From: Oscillospiraceae bacterium
Lineage (GTDB): Bacteria; Bacillota; Clostridia; Oscillospirales; Ruminococcaceae
Direction: 5' to 3'
Assembly (NCBI GenBank): GCA_031285645.1
Contig: JAITVU010000376.1
Location: 1 to 6,767 of the forward strand
Length of the DNA stretch: 6,767 nucleotides
Shown: piece by piece, positions 1 through 6,201 of the stretch
Numbering within the stretch: the stretch's first letter is position 1
How the letters are laid out: each line of letters starts with the position of its first letter
The notes under the pieces: model-generated
Database searches by the model: none
What the model saw: only the letters and a program-made list of their open reading frames with translations
What the model was told of the DNA's origin: nothing
Program-made: the position numbers and the translations under genes

Positions 1-1155
1 CACAGCGGCCGGAACAAGGTAATACTTGACAGGCCCGTTCGTCATATAGGCCAATGTCGCGCACGCAAAGCCCGACAGCCCAATTAAAACACCGGATGTT
101 TTGATGTGCCGGTATATAAAGTCCTCACCGGACGCCAGCACACCGTTCCACAGCGGTATGCGGTATTCGGCGGCCGTTGACAGGCGGCGCCGCGCCTTCC
201 ACACAAAAAAGACCCGTACGGCGCCGCGACGCACCAACGCCGCGTCCGAAAGAAAAATAAGAGACAGCGCAACCAGACACGCCGCGCCGATTATAAGCAC
301 CGCGGCCAACGCATTGGAATCTTCCTGTCCCGAAAACAGCTGATTGCCGGATAAAAGAAATGACGCGAACAGAAACAGCGCCTTTAATACATACGCACAG
401 CTCAGGCCCGACCAGGCCGTCGACACAAAGCGATCCCGCCAGCGGGCAAAAACATAAGCGCCTTCCTCCGACCCGTCCCGCATGACCGGCGGAGACGACA
501 CAAGGCAAATAACGGCGCCGGCCATGCGTTTTATAAACAGCAAAGATGAAATAATGGCTGTCACGGCCACAAAAAGGCCGAGCGCCACACCCGCGTAAAT
601 CATCACCCGGCCCGGATCAGACGCCATGTCATCGTACGGCTGAAACCAGTAAGGAACCGCCTGCGCGTCCAAGTCCGCCTGTCGCGTGAATAACGCCGCA
701 TAAAAGCCGGCTCCAACGCTTGGATAGGGCGGCATAAAAAATATCTCCCGCGTCTTGCTCAGCACCATCGCCGCGAGATTCGCGGGAACCAGCACAGCCG
801 CCACCGTTATTATAAAAACAAACATTTTTTTGAGGGAAACACGAATAAGCTTTCTTTTCCGGTACCCTGAGGCCGCCGCCGACATTAAAGACGACACGGC
901 GAAATAGGCGAGCAGCAACACCGCGATCAGTCCGATCAGGCGGCCGGACATGCCGCGCCCGACAAAAACGCCATATAAGCTGTTAGAGCCGTCATACCCC
1001 ACGCCGACCGCCGAATGTCCCGTAAAAAAACCGAAAAAGGCCTCAAAGGCATCGGCCAGGCGAAAAAGCCGCAACATAAAGCCATAAAGCTTTTCAGCCG
1101 CCACCGCGGCTAAATCAATATCTGGCAGAACCTCAGCCAGCAGCACAGCGTTCAC
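1..1155 (-). CDS. VirB6/TrbL-like polytopic membrane protein of a type IV secretion (conjugation-like) system, 3' end outside window
   Basis: A frame of 385 codons without a stop runs from GTG at 1155 off the left edge, so the C-terminus is missing. Its GTG overlaps the TGA of the upstream gene (GTGA). GTG at 1146 is an equally good start, because AAGGTGA (1158-1152) would then be a Shine-Dalgarno at 5-nt spacing. My translation shows an amphipathic N-terminus (about 22-48) and a short VGYDGSN segment. Membrane segments lie near 72-96, 110-133, 184-208, 251-269 and 281-303, with a weaker one at 354-371. After TM3 comes a basic KRMAG stretch, a short hydrophobic run ending SSPPVMRDG, then FARWRDRF. 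This order (YNG/YDG-type segment, paired helices, soluble loop, helix, 'sP..DxG...WR..F') is what I recall of Gram-positive VirB6/TrbL-like proteins of the EF1877/CD3337 type, which form the inner-membrane channel of conjugative systems. The coding call is strong. The family call rests on pattern memory and could instead be an unrelated multi-pass protein. Confidence 0.62.
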   Translation of the reverse strand, partial: MNAVLLAEVLPDIDLAAVAAEKLYGFMLRLFRLADAFEAFFGFFTGHSAVGVGYDGSNSLYGVFVGRGMSGRLIGLIAVLLLAYFAVSSLMSAAASGYRKRKLIRVSLKKMFVFIITVAAVLVPANLAAMVLSKTREIFFMPPYPSVGAGFYAALFTRQADLDAQAVPYWFQPYDDMASDPGRVMIYAGVALGLFVAVTAIISSLLFIKRMAGAVICLVSSPPVMRDGSEEGAYVFARWRDRFVSTAWSGLSCAYVLKALFLFASFLLSGNQLFSGQEDSNALAAVLIIGAACLVALSLIFLSDAALVRRGAVRVFFVWKARRRLSTAAEYRIPLWNGVLASGEDFIYRHIKTSGVLIGLSGFACATLAYMTNGPVKYYLVPAAV

Positions 1156-3209
1156 CTTACTTTCATATGGGCTCTTGCGTATCGCGCCAACGCCGCGACA
1201 ACCACTAAAGCGGCTAAAACACCCGAGACGATCAACCAGAGCGGGACGACGGGCGCGCTGAGAATCCGAAATGTGCGCACGCTCATATTCCCCGCCCGAT
1301 CCACAGCCTCAACATGGTAATGGCCGGGCAAAACATACCGGCCCCCCTGTTTGACCGCCGGTTCACCATCCCTCAAAACGGACACAACCGCCGTGTCGTC
1401 GTCGCAGTACACAGACACCGGACCATCCGTGTCCATACCGTGCATGGCGCCTCCCAGCGTGAGTGTCGGCGGTGTGCCGTCGACAGTCGTCTTCACCGTA
1501 TACACGGGCATATCCTTCCCCGCCCCCACAAGCTCCAACGTCAGCGCGCCCTCGTCCGCCGTATAATAATAACCGGGCGAAGCCGGCTTTTCCCACGCTT
1601 CATCGCCGCGGGCTACCCGAGCAATGGTATAACCCTGAGCGGCGTTGTAGAAAAACGGGCCGCTTGTGAATCGGCCCAGAATCCTGAAGTCATATGTGTA
1701 ACGGATTCTGTCGGAATTCTCCGGCCCGTCGGCGTCCTCCCAAACGAAAAGGCGGTAGCACCCGGGCTCTGTAATGGGCTGCCCGCTTACATACGCGTAT
1801 TCCATGTCGTCGCGATAAAGGCTGTATTGCCGCGCGCCCGGCAGATTGACGGCCGCCTGCGTTCCGGAGTCCCCCACAAATCCGTTCGGGACCGTGCTCT
1901 CAAACGAGAAGCCGCTCTCCGTCCTGTGGACAAAGACCGCCTTCTCCGCATCGTATGTCTGCCACAGAAAGCCCATAATATCCGGCGGCGGATCCGCTTC
2001 GCCCTGTGTTTGCGGCGCCGCGGTTGGGTTTGAAGCGGTACCGCCGCTTTCGGCAGCCGCTTCATCCCCTGAGCGCGAATCCCCGGACATCAACGGAAAC
2101 AGGGACGCGTCGGAAAAAGCCAGGACGGCCTCAATTGTATCACGGGCCAAAACGCCTTTGTAAGACACCTGTATGGACAGCATTTGATCAACGCCCACGT
2201 CGGAACCGATTTCGGCCATCGCGGCCTCAAGCGCGAATTCGCCCGAATCGCTCGCGCGGTAACGGGAATCGACGGGCTCGATCGTCACACCGTCCGGCAC
2301 GGCCGGCTCCGATATGGGGACAAAGCGTATCTGACCCCTTTTGGCCGGCGACTCATCCTCCCTGTACATGAGCGATTCGCTCAGACGTTCCGCGTAATCA
2401 TCGGCCATGGCGGATAAAACGGACTCCGCCTGTTTTGCCGGTATTTCAATATCATAAACCGGGCCCGAAAAAAAGGGCGTAAAGGCCCGTATCAAACAGG
2501 GCGTGTCGGCGTCAAGGCCCGCCAGGTCCCCGATATCCAGCCTGACGGCGGCGGAAACGGCCGCCTCCGAGGTTGGAACGGTGTAAACAAGCGTGGCCAT
2601 ACTGTTATGTAAAATGATGTCGGGCGTGGCGGTAACGCTTTCCAAAACGGTGAGCAAACGCGTCTCATCAACACCAAAAAACGCTTCAAAATCGGCTCCG
2701 GGCGTCCATTGCGGGGTTGTGTCGTCAATGGGGAGCTGACGGATGCGCACGAGAACCTCCCCGATGCGCCCGCCGGAATCCCCATAGCCGTCCCCTTCGT
2801 AACCAAACCAGAAAACCACGTCGCCGTCGCGGGACGCACCCGTATCGTTGGGTTTAAGCAAAATCGTAATTTGATGCGCGCCGTCCATTTCCAACGATAC
2901 TTTTTCCGGTGACACAGTCTCAATAAATCCCCTGTTCAGACCGTCAATACCCGTTTCAAAATAGGGGTTATCCGTATACGGCGCGCCCTCGACCATAAAA
3001 TTAAAACGCATAACCGTAACATGGCCGGGCAGCGTCAGCTCGTAATGCGACGTTTCATTGGTGTGGGCGCCGACGCTCAGGTCCTCAATTGATACGGACA
3101 GTGCGGCCCGGACGCTTAAAACCGGCATACCCAGCAGCACCGCAATCAAAAACGTGCATAACAGCGCTTTGCCGGCCCACAAGCGGCCGCGGTTATTAAA
3201 AGCTTTCAC
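1152..3209 (-). CDS. exported, C-terminally membrane-anchored surface protein with Ig-like repeats, function unknown
   Basis: The product has 685 residues. I chose GTG at 3209 because AGGAG (3222-3218) sits 8 nt upstream. The alternative GTG at 3218 touches that site and would add only three residues. A basic N-terminus and hydrophobic core (about 15-31) end in SVRA-AL, a good signal peptidase I site near residue 35. The ectodomain is followed by a low-complexity Ser/Gly/Glu/Ala/Pro/Gln linker (about 374-410). The C-terminal half has two related beta-type blocks, near 457-511 and 595-650. Each has an S-[LV]-x-R-D strand, a PGxY turn, an acidic D-x-[DA]-G segment and a terminal FRIL. A TPPTLTLGG stretch precedes the second, and a DRAGN motif typical of bacterial Ig-like repeats lies inside it. 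One membrane helix (about 656-675) and a short basic tail (ARAHMKVR) follow, so most of the protein should lie outside the membrane. It is coupled to the VirB6-like gene, which suggests a cell-surface part of that machine. I recognise no enzyme motif. Confidence 0.82.
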   Translation of the reverse strand: MKAFNNRGRLWAGKALLCTFLIAVLLGMPVLSVRAALSVSIEDLSVGAHTNETSHYELTLPGHVTVMRFNFMVEGAPYTDNPYFETGIDGLNRGFIETVSPEKVSLEMDGAHQITILLKPNDTGASRDGDVVFWFGYEGDGYGDSGGRIGEVLVRIRQLPIDDTTPQWTPGADFEAFFGVDETRLLTVLESVTATPDIILHNSMATLVYTVPTSEAAVSAAVRLDIGDLAGLDADTPCLIRAFTPFFSGPVYDIEIPAKQAESVLSAMADDYAERLSESLMYREDESPAKRGQIRFVPISEPAVPDGVTIEPVDSRYRASDSGEFALEAAMAEIGSDVGVDQMLSIQVSYKGVLARDTIEAVLAFSDASLFPLMSGDSRSGDEAAAESGGTASNPTAAPQTQGEADPPPDIMGFLWQTYDAEKAVFVHRTESGFSFESTVPNGFVGDSGTQAAVNLPGARQYSLYRDDMEYAYVSGQPITEPGCYRLFVWEDADGPENSDRIRYTYDFRILGRFTSGPFFYNAAQGYTIARVARGDEAWEKPASPGYYYTADEGALTLELVGAGKDMPVYTVKTTVDGTPPTLTLGGAMHGMDTDGPVSVYCDDDTAVVSVLRDGEPAVKQGGRYVLPGHYHVEAVDRAGNMSVRTFRILSAPVVPLWLIVSGVLAALVVVAALARYARAHMKVR

Positions 3210-3217
3210 ATCCCGCA

Positions 3218-3222
3218 CTCCT
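3218..3222 (-). promoter_or_regulatory. Shine-Dalgarno AGGAG that sets the start of the Ig-like surface protein gene
   Basis: AGGAG on the minus strand lies 8 nt before GTG at 3209, which is optimal spacing. It is too close (adjacent) to serve the GTG at 3218. This decides for the shorter reading of the surface protein. Confidence 0.6.
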
Positions 3223-3247
3223 GAATAAATAATTTAACCATATGTCA

Positions 3248-3276
3248 ATTATAAATCATTAAAGCAAACAGTGCAA
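3248..3276 (-). promoter_or_regulatory. sigma-A type promoter of the surface protein / VirB6-like operon
   Basis: A perfect -10 TATAAT occupies 3253-3248. Exactly 17 nt upstream is TTGCAC (3276-3271), a weak -35 with 3 of 6 consensus bases. Transcription would start near 3241, leaving a leader of about 30 nt before GTG 3209. The -35 lies inside the 3' arm of the terminator of the preceding gene, so terminator and promoter are interleaved in about 50 bp. The perfect -10 and AT-rich surroundings support it, while the weak -35 lowers confidence. Confidence 0.5.
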
Positions 3277-3298
3277 TGCCGAATGGACATTGCACTGT
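3268..3298 (-). terminator. intrinsic terminator after the glycosyltransferase gene
   Basis: On the minus strand a perfect 11-bp stem (ACAGTGCAATG / CATTGCACTGT) closes a 9-nt loop and is followed by TTTGCTTTAAT. It begins 22 nt after the TAA at 3321. The stem plus T-rich tail is typical of Rho-independent termination. On the plus strand the tail (GATCTTTTATAG) is poorer, and no plus-strand gene needs it. Confidence 0.8.
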
Positions 3299-3320
3299 GA
3301 TCTTTTATAGTAATATATTG

Positions 3321-4031
3321 TTAAAATGACGGCGCCGCGATGTCGCGGGCCTCATCATCCGTTAAGCAGCCATGCCGGACCATGCTGGCGAGCACCGCGT
3401 CGCGGCGTTCCAGCGCAAGCTCAGGGTTCTGCGTCAGGTCATATACAGAGGGGGCATTGGGAATCCCGGCCAGCAATGTGCACTCGGCATCCGTGAGCCG
3501 GGACGGCTCCTTGCCGAAGTAACCCATTGCGGCCGCATGAACCGTGTAATAACCGGCCCCATAGTAAATACTATTGACATAGAGCTCCAGAATCTCATCC
3601 TTGCCATAATTTTTTTCTATGTCGAACGCCATAAAGACCTCGGCAACTTTGCGTACAAGCAGCTTTTCCTGTGTAAAATACATGTTTTTGGCCAGTTGCT
3701 GGGTGATGGTGCTGCCGCCCTCCACATAGGCGCCGGCGCGGATATCATTTATAACGGCGCGCCCGATGGCAATGACGTCGATTCCCGGGTGCTCATAAAA
3801 CCGGTGATCCTCAACGGATACCACTGCGTCGATATAAATTCCGGGCAGTTCGTCAATGCCGGTATAATTCGCCTGCGCCTTAATCTGCTGTACCTTATCC
3901 GCTATGGACGTATCCCCGACGGCATCCCGATACATGCCGTAACCTTGGGCAGTTAAGACCCCGGCCATTATGATCACAGCTAAAAGAATCAGGCAGAACA
4001 CGATCTTAATTGTTTTAACTATGATCTTCAT
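3321..4031 (-). CDS. mtgA: monofunctional biosynthetic peptidoglycan glycosyltransferase (GT51)
   Basis: The 236-residue product (also called mgt or sgtB in Firmicutes) should polymerise lipid II into glycan strands at the outer face of the membrane. One N-terminal helix (about 9-28) follows a basic start, then the GT51 domain fills the rest. All five motifs are present: VEDHRFYEHPGID (E74 would be the catalytic base), GGSTITQQLAKN (105-116), RKVAE (E131 the second acidic residue), KDEILELYVNSIYYGAG (144-160) and LLAGIPNAPSVYDL (186-199). There is no penicillin-binding transpeptidase domain, and the length fits monofunctional enzymes. The frame is open for 37 more codons upstream to an ATG at 4142, but that ATG lacks a ribosome site. 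ATG 4031 precedes the basic/hydrophobic membrane anchor and has GAAAGGA (4049-4043) 11 nt upstream. That ribosome site lies within a 15-bp inverted repeat, suggesting regulated translation. The gene has its own terminator and follows a Bce-type transporter. Confidence 0.93.
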   Translation of the reverse strand: MKIIVKTIKIVFCLILLAVIIMAGVLTAQGYGMYRDAVGDTSIADKVQQIKAQANYTGIDELPGIYIDAVVSVEDHRFYEHPGIDVIAIGRAVINDIRAGAYVEGGSTITQQLAKNMYFTQEKLLVRKVAEVFMAFDIEKNYGKDEILELYVNSIYYGAGYYTVHAAAMGYFGKEPSRLTDAECTLLAGIPNAPSVYDLTQNPELALERRDAVLASMVRHGCLTDDEARDIAAPSF

Positions 4032-4033
4032 GT

Positions 4034-4097
4034 AAAGACCATTCCTTTCGCAAAGCTCAGGCACAAATAGACCATGAAAAGGAATGGTCTTTTTGTG
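4034..4097 (-). promoter_or_regulatory. candidate translational attenuator: two mutually exclusive hairpins controlling the glycosyltransferase ribosome site
   Basis: The minus-strand transcript holds three interacting segments. Hairpin A pairs 4097-4084 with 4075-4062: CACAAAAAGACCAT against ATGGTCTATTTGTG, 13 of 14 positions paired, 8-nt loop. Hairpin B pairs 4092-4078 (AAAGACCATTCCTTT) with 4048-4034 (AAAGGAATGGTCTTT), a perfect 15-bp stem with a 29-nt loop. Both use 4092-4084, so only one can form at a time. Hairpin B buries the Shine-Dalgarno AAAGGA of the next gene and ends 2 nt before its ATG. Hairpin A leaves that site free. A possible short ORF is read through the shared arms and stops in the loop of hairpin B. 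This is the geometry of translational attenuators. The complementarity is seen directly, while the regulatory role and its signal are inferred. Confidence 0.5.
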
Positions 4098-4167
4098 TAT
4101 CAATTGCGGTTGCCACCCGCTGGCGGCGAGAAATTGGCACATCCAATGATTTAGCGTGATTTTTCAC
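4057..4167 (-). CDS. possible 36-residue leader peptide upstream of the glycosyltransferase
   Basis: GTG at 4167 is preceded by GGGAG (4180-4176) at 8-nt spacing and opens 36 codons ending in TGA at 4059-4057, 25 nt before the glycosyltransferase ATG. The peptide is basic in the middle (SRRQR, residues 13-17) and ends DHSFSWSICA. It has no signal peptide or membrane segment. Its last 14 codons cross the shared arms of the two alternative hairpins, where a translating or stalled ribosome would decide which hairpin forms. The GTG is itself inside the 4151-4172 stem. RQR resembles the basic-x-basic motif of drug-dependent ribosome arrest peptides, but it lies about 20 nt before the hairpin arms, so I do not press the comparison. 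It may also be a chance ORF. Confidence 0.35.
   Translation of the reverse strand: MKNHAKSLDVPISRRQRVATAIDTQKDHSFSWSICA
4101..4136 (-). other. GC-rich hairpin in the glycosyltransferase leader
   Basis: In the minus-strand RNA, GCCGCC (4127-4122) pairs with GGUGGC (4117-4112) around a 4-nt loop, including one G-U pair that exists only in this strand's RNA. An outer AATTG/CAATT pairing (4132-4136 with 4101-4105) could extend it across small internal loops. It sits between the 9-bp leader stem and hairpins A and B, so most of the 180-nt intergenic region can fold. No function can be assigned. Confidence 0.35.
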
Positions 4168-4172
4168 GCTAA
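4151..4172. other. perfect 9-bp palindrome (TTAGCGTGA-N4-TCACGCTAA) between the permease and glycosyltransferase genes
   Basis: The two 9-base arms are exact reverse complements around a 4-nt AT spacer, 37 bp after the permease stop. As RNA from the minus strand it is a stable stem covering the GTG of the possible leader peptide. As DNA it has the form of a dimeric repressor operator. It is not followed by a T-tract on either strand, so it is a poor intrinsic terminator. The symmetry is certain, but the role is open. Confidence 0.55.
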
Positions 4173-4209
4173 CATCTCCCTTTGACGCGAACCGCTAAGA
4201 ACCATCCGG

Positions 4210-6201
4210 TTACGGTGCTGTTTCCATGCGCACAATATTATAATACGCCCGCGCCGTTCCCTTGTAAACCAATGTATAAACCAACGCGTAGATCAGGACT
4301 GTTCCGGCCGTCGCCACCGCGAGAAGCGGTACGTTGCTTACGCCGAAAATCAACATGGCGCGGCTGATCGGATGAAACGCGAAAACAATGTGAACAGCCG
4401 CCACAATCAAAGGCATAAAGAAGACGGACAATATCTGGCTGTTGATGGTCTTTTTCACTTCCGAGCCGCTCATCCCGACCTTTTGCAGGATTGCGTAGCG
4501 GTCCGCGTCGTCGCTGCCTTCGGATATCTGCTTGTAGTAGATGATCATGGACGCCGCCATTAAAAAAAGGATGCCAAAGTAAATTCCCAGGAAGAGGAAA
4601 CCGCCGTTTGTCGCATACCACTCGTCCCGGCCGGCATCGAGCCTGAATGTCTCCGATGTGCTGATTCCCTGCGCGTAGGTGTTCACATCCTCGATAAAGG
4701 CGCGCTTGGCTTCGGACTCGCCGGTTGTGTCGAAAGCAACGCTGCGCCTGATAAGCGCCGCGCCCGCGTCCACCTTTGCCCTTGCCGCGGGACTGGCCGC
4801 AGCCGCGGCCGCGAGCGCCTGATCGTCCGGCAAAACCAGGACAAGGGACGGGACGGAATAGTCCTCTCCGTACGTCATCTGATTGTAAACGGGAATCGGC
4901 CTGACGGCGTACTCGATGCCGTCGAGCGTCAGCGTTTCACTGTCGTAGGACTGGCCAACCCAGAACATCAACGCCTCGCCGGAAGCCAAGGTCTCGTTTT
5001 TCTGTTCGGCGCTGTTGTATACATCGAGCGTCATCAAAGTCAGATCGACGCCGGCCAGCGTGCCGATGTCGCCGTTGTCTGAGGTGTATTCGCTGCCGTC
5101 CCCCCCGGCGAAGAGCGATATAAATGTAATATCGTGCGTCTGCGTCACCTCGAGGTTGTTTTGCTCAAGTAGGGGTTCTATGCCGTCCAGAACCTGATCG
5201 GCATCCGTTGCGTCGTTGAAGTACAGGGTGAAGTAGTGGGGATAACGCTGCCGCAGCGAGTCCTCCGCCCCCACATAAAGGGACACGGTGGCGCTGACCG
5301 TCACAAGCACCATACAGGAGAGAATACAGATGGCCGAGAGGCCCGTCGCGTTCTGCTTCATGCGGTAGATCATGCCCGATATTGTGATGAAGCGCTTAGG
5401 GTGATAATATATTTTCCTGTTCTTTTTCAGCAGCTTAAGCAGCGCCACGCTCCCCGATGTAAACAGGCAAAATGTTCCGATAATAACAAGGAAAGCGGCG
5501 AGCAAAAAAATCAGCAGCGCGTCGACGGGGCTCTCAACCGTAACCGCCAGGACATATCCGGCCCCTGTTGTCACAAGGCCGATGACAGTGAGCAGCCACG
5601 ACGCCTTCGGCTCCTTCTCCCCCTGGACGCCGCCAGCCATGAGCTGAACGGGATTGGCCAGGCGCACCTGCCTGAGATTCGAGAGCAGCGTTAAAAAGAA
5701 AACAATACCGAAGAAGGCGGCTGTTCCCGCTATGGCCTGCCAAGATACCGGCAGATCAAACATCACGTCATAACGAATTAACCTGAGCAGAACCAGATAG
5801 AGCAGCCTCGCAAGCAGCGCGCCGGCGCCAAGGCCGAGCACAAGGGAAACGGCGGCGACGAAAGCGGTTTCGAAAAACATGACAATAGCCAGGTTGGCCT
5901 TTTCCATGCCGAGGATTGAGAAAAGCCCCATCTCCTTTTTCCGGCGCTTGATGAGAAAGCTGTTGGTGTAGAAAAGCAACACCGCGCAGAAGATGGCGAG
6001 AATCACCGTGCCGATCGCCGTGAAGCTGGCGACGATGCTGCCGCCGCGCATCCGCATAACGTCGTGATTGTTGTTGATGGCGAGCAGGGTGTAAAATGTA
6101 ACAATAGACACAATGCACGCGAGCAGGTAGGGCAGATACGTGCTGCGGTTGCGCATCAGATTCCCAAACGCGAGTTTGGGATAAAACGATATTTTACGCA
6201 T
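4210..6201 (-). CDS. bceB: BceB-type ABC transporter permease (FtsX family), antimicrobial peptide resistance/sensing
   Basis: The 663-residue product is close to the length of known BceB proteins (about 650). I set the start at ATG 6201, not the upstream ATG at 6279. AGGAGG (6216-6211) is 9 nt before it, MRKISFYPKLAFGNLMRN is the family-typical N-terminus, and the longer form would overlap the ATPase gene extensively. Ten membrane segments are visible, near 22-42, 56-79, 108-131, 152-172, 203-222, 228-249, 288-311, 535-556, 589-609 and 622-647. A large extracellular domain (about 312-534) lies between TM7 and TM8, the hallmark of this family and the sensor/substrate region. FtsX-type cytoplasmic motifs (KEMGLFSILGMEK after TM2, RYAILQKVGMSGSEV after TM8) are conserved. 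An alanine run lies in the ectodomain (463-469). With the ATPase it should relieve inhibition by peptide antibiotics bound to lipid II-cycle intermediates and usually signals to a partner histidine kinase, which is not in this window. The exact drug cannot be inferred. Confidence 0.9.
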   Translation of the reverse strand: MRKISFYPKLAFGNLMRNRSTYLPYLLACIVSIVTFYTLLAINNNHDVMRMRGGSIVASFTAIGTVILAIFCAVLLFYTNSFLIKRRKKEMGLFSILGMEKANLAIVMFFETAFVAAVSLVLGLGAGALLARLLYLVLLRLIRYDVMFDLPVSWQAIAGTAAFFGIVFFLTLLSNLRQVRLANPVQLMAGGVQGEKEPKASWLLTVIGLVTTGAGYVLAVTVESPVDALLIFLLAAFLVIIGTFCLFTSGSVALLKLLKKNRKIYYHPKRFITISGMIYRMKQNATGLSAICILSCMVLVTVSATVSLYVGAEDSLRQRYPHYFTLYFNDATDADQVLDGIEPLLEQNNLEVTQTHDITFISLFAGGDGSEYTSDNGDIGTLAGVDLTLMTLDVYNSAEQKNETLASGEALMFWVGQSYDSETLTLDGIEYAVRPIPVYNQMTYGEDYSVPSLVLVLPDDQALAAAAAASPAARAKVDAGAALIRRSVAFDTTGESEAKRAFIEDVNTYAQGISTSETFRLDAGRDEWYATNGGFLFLGIYFGILFLMAASMIIYYKQISEGSDDADRYAILQKVGMSGSEVKKTINSQILSVFFMPLIVAAVHIVFAFHPISRAMLIFGVSNVPLLAVATAGTVLIYALVYTLVYKGTARAYYNIVRMETAP
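4237..4242 (-). promoter_or_regulatory. possible -10 element for the glycosyltransferase leader, inside the permease 3' end
   Basis: TATAAT occurs at 4242-4237, about 30 bp before the permease stop. It would start a transcript near 4230 that carries the whole structured leader. No good -35 is present (the best is TTACAA at a long 19-nt spacing), and the bases also encode a Tyr-Tyr-Asn run, so this may be chance. The alternative is read-through from the transporter operon, since no terminator separates the genes. Confidence 0.2.

Noticed and set aside
125..508. Minus-strand 127-codon frame at the left edge.
   Set aside because: It lies in another frame within the uninterrupted 385-codon VirB6-like gene and has an unnatural Gly/Arg/Cys-rich composition.
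1314..2033. Long plus-strand frame of 239 codons.
   Set aside because: It is antisense to the Ig-like surface protein gene, and its product is Arg/His/Pro-rich without a recognisable domain. It is a shadow of a GC-rich gene. The same applies to 3372-3956 (antisense to the glycosyltransferase) and 5236-5694 (antisense to the permease).
3243..3248. Perfect TTGACA on the minus strand as a -35 for the surface protein gene.
   Set aside because: No acceptable -10 lies 16-18 nt downstream (TTCAGG at 17). The overlapping TATAAT gives a better promoter.
4062..4097. Plus-strand intrinsic terminator (stem ending ATGGTCTTTTTGTG).
   Set aside because: The T-run is inside the stem rather than after it, and there is no plus-strand gene to terminate.
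4106..4118. GGGTGGCAACCGC on the minus strand resembles the T-box antiterminator sequence.
   Set aside because: There is no room for a Stem I with specifier loop between the permease stop and this motif, no terminator with a U-run follows, and the downstream gene is not an aminoacylation or amino-acid gene. Short GC-rich similarity is likely chance.
4032..4142. In-frame N-terminal extension of the glycosyltransferase to ATG 4142.
   Set aside because: No Shine-Dalgarno precedes it. The extra 37 residues lie before the natural basic/hydrophobic anchor and are read from the hairpin region.
4792..4818. GCN-rich run that might be a microsatellite or insertion.
   Set aside because: It encodes a short alanine run in the permease ectodomain with mixed codons and no flanking duplication, so it is ordinary low-complexity coding sequence.
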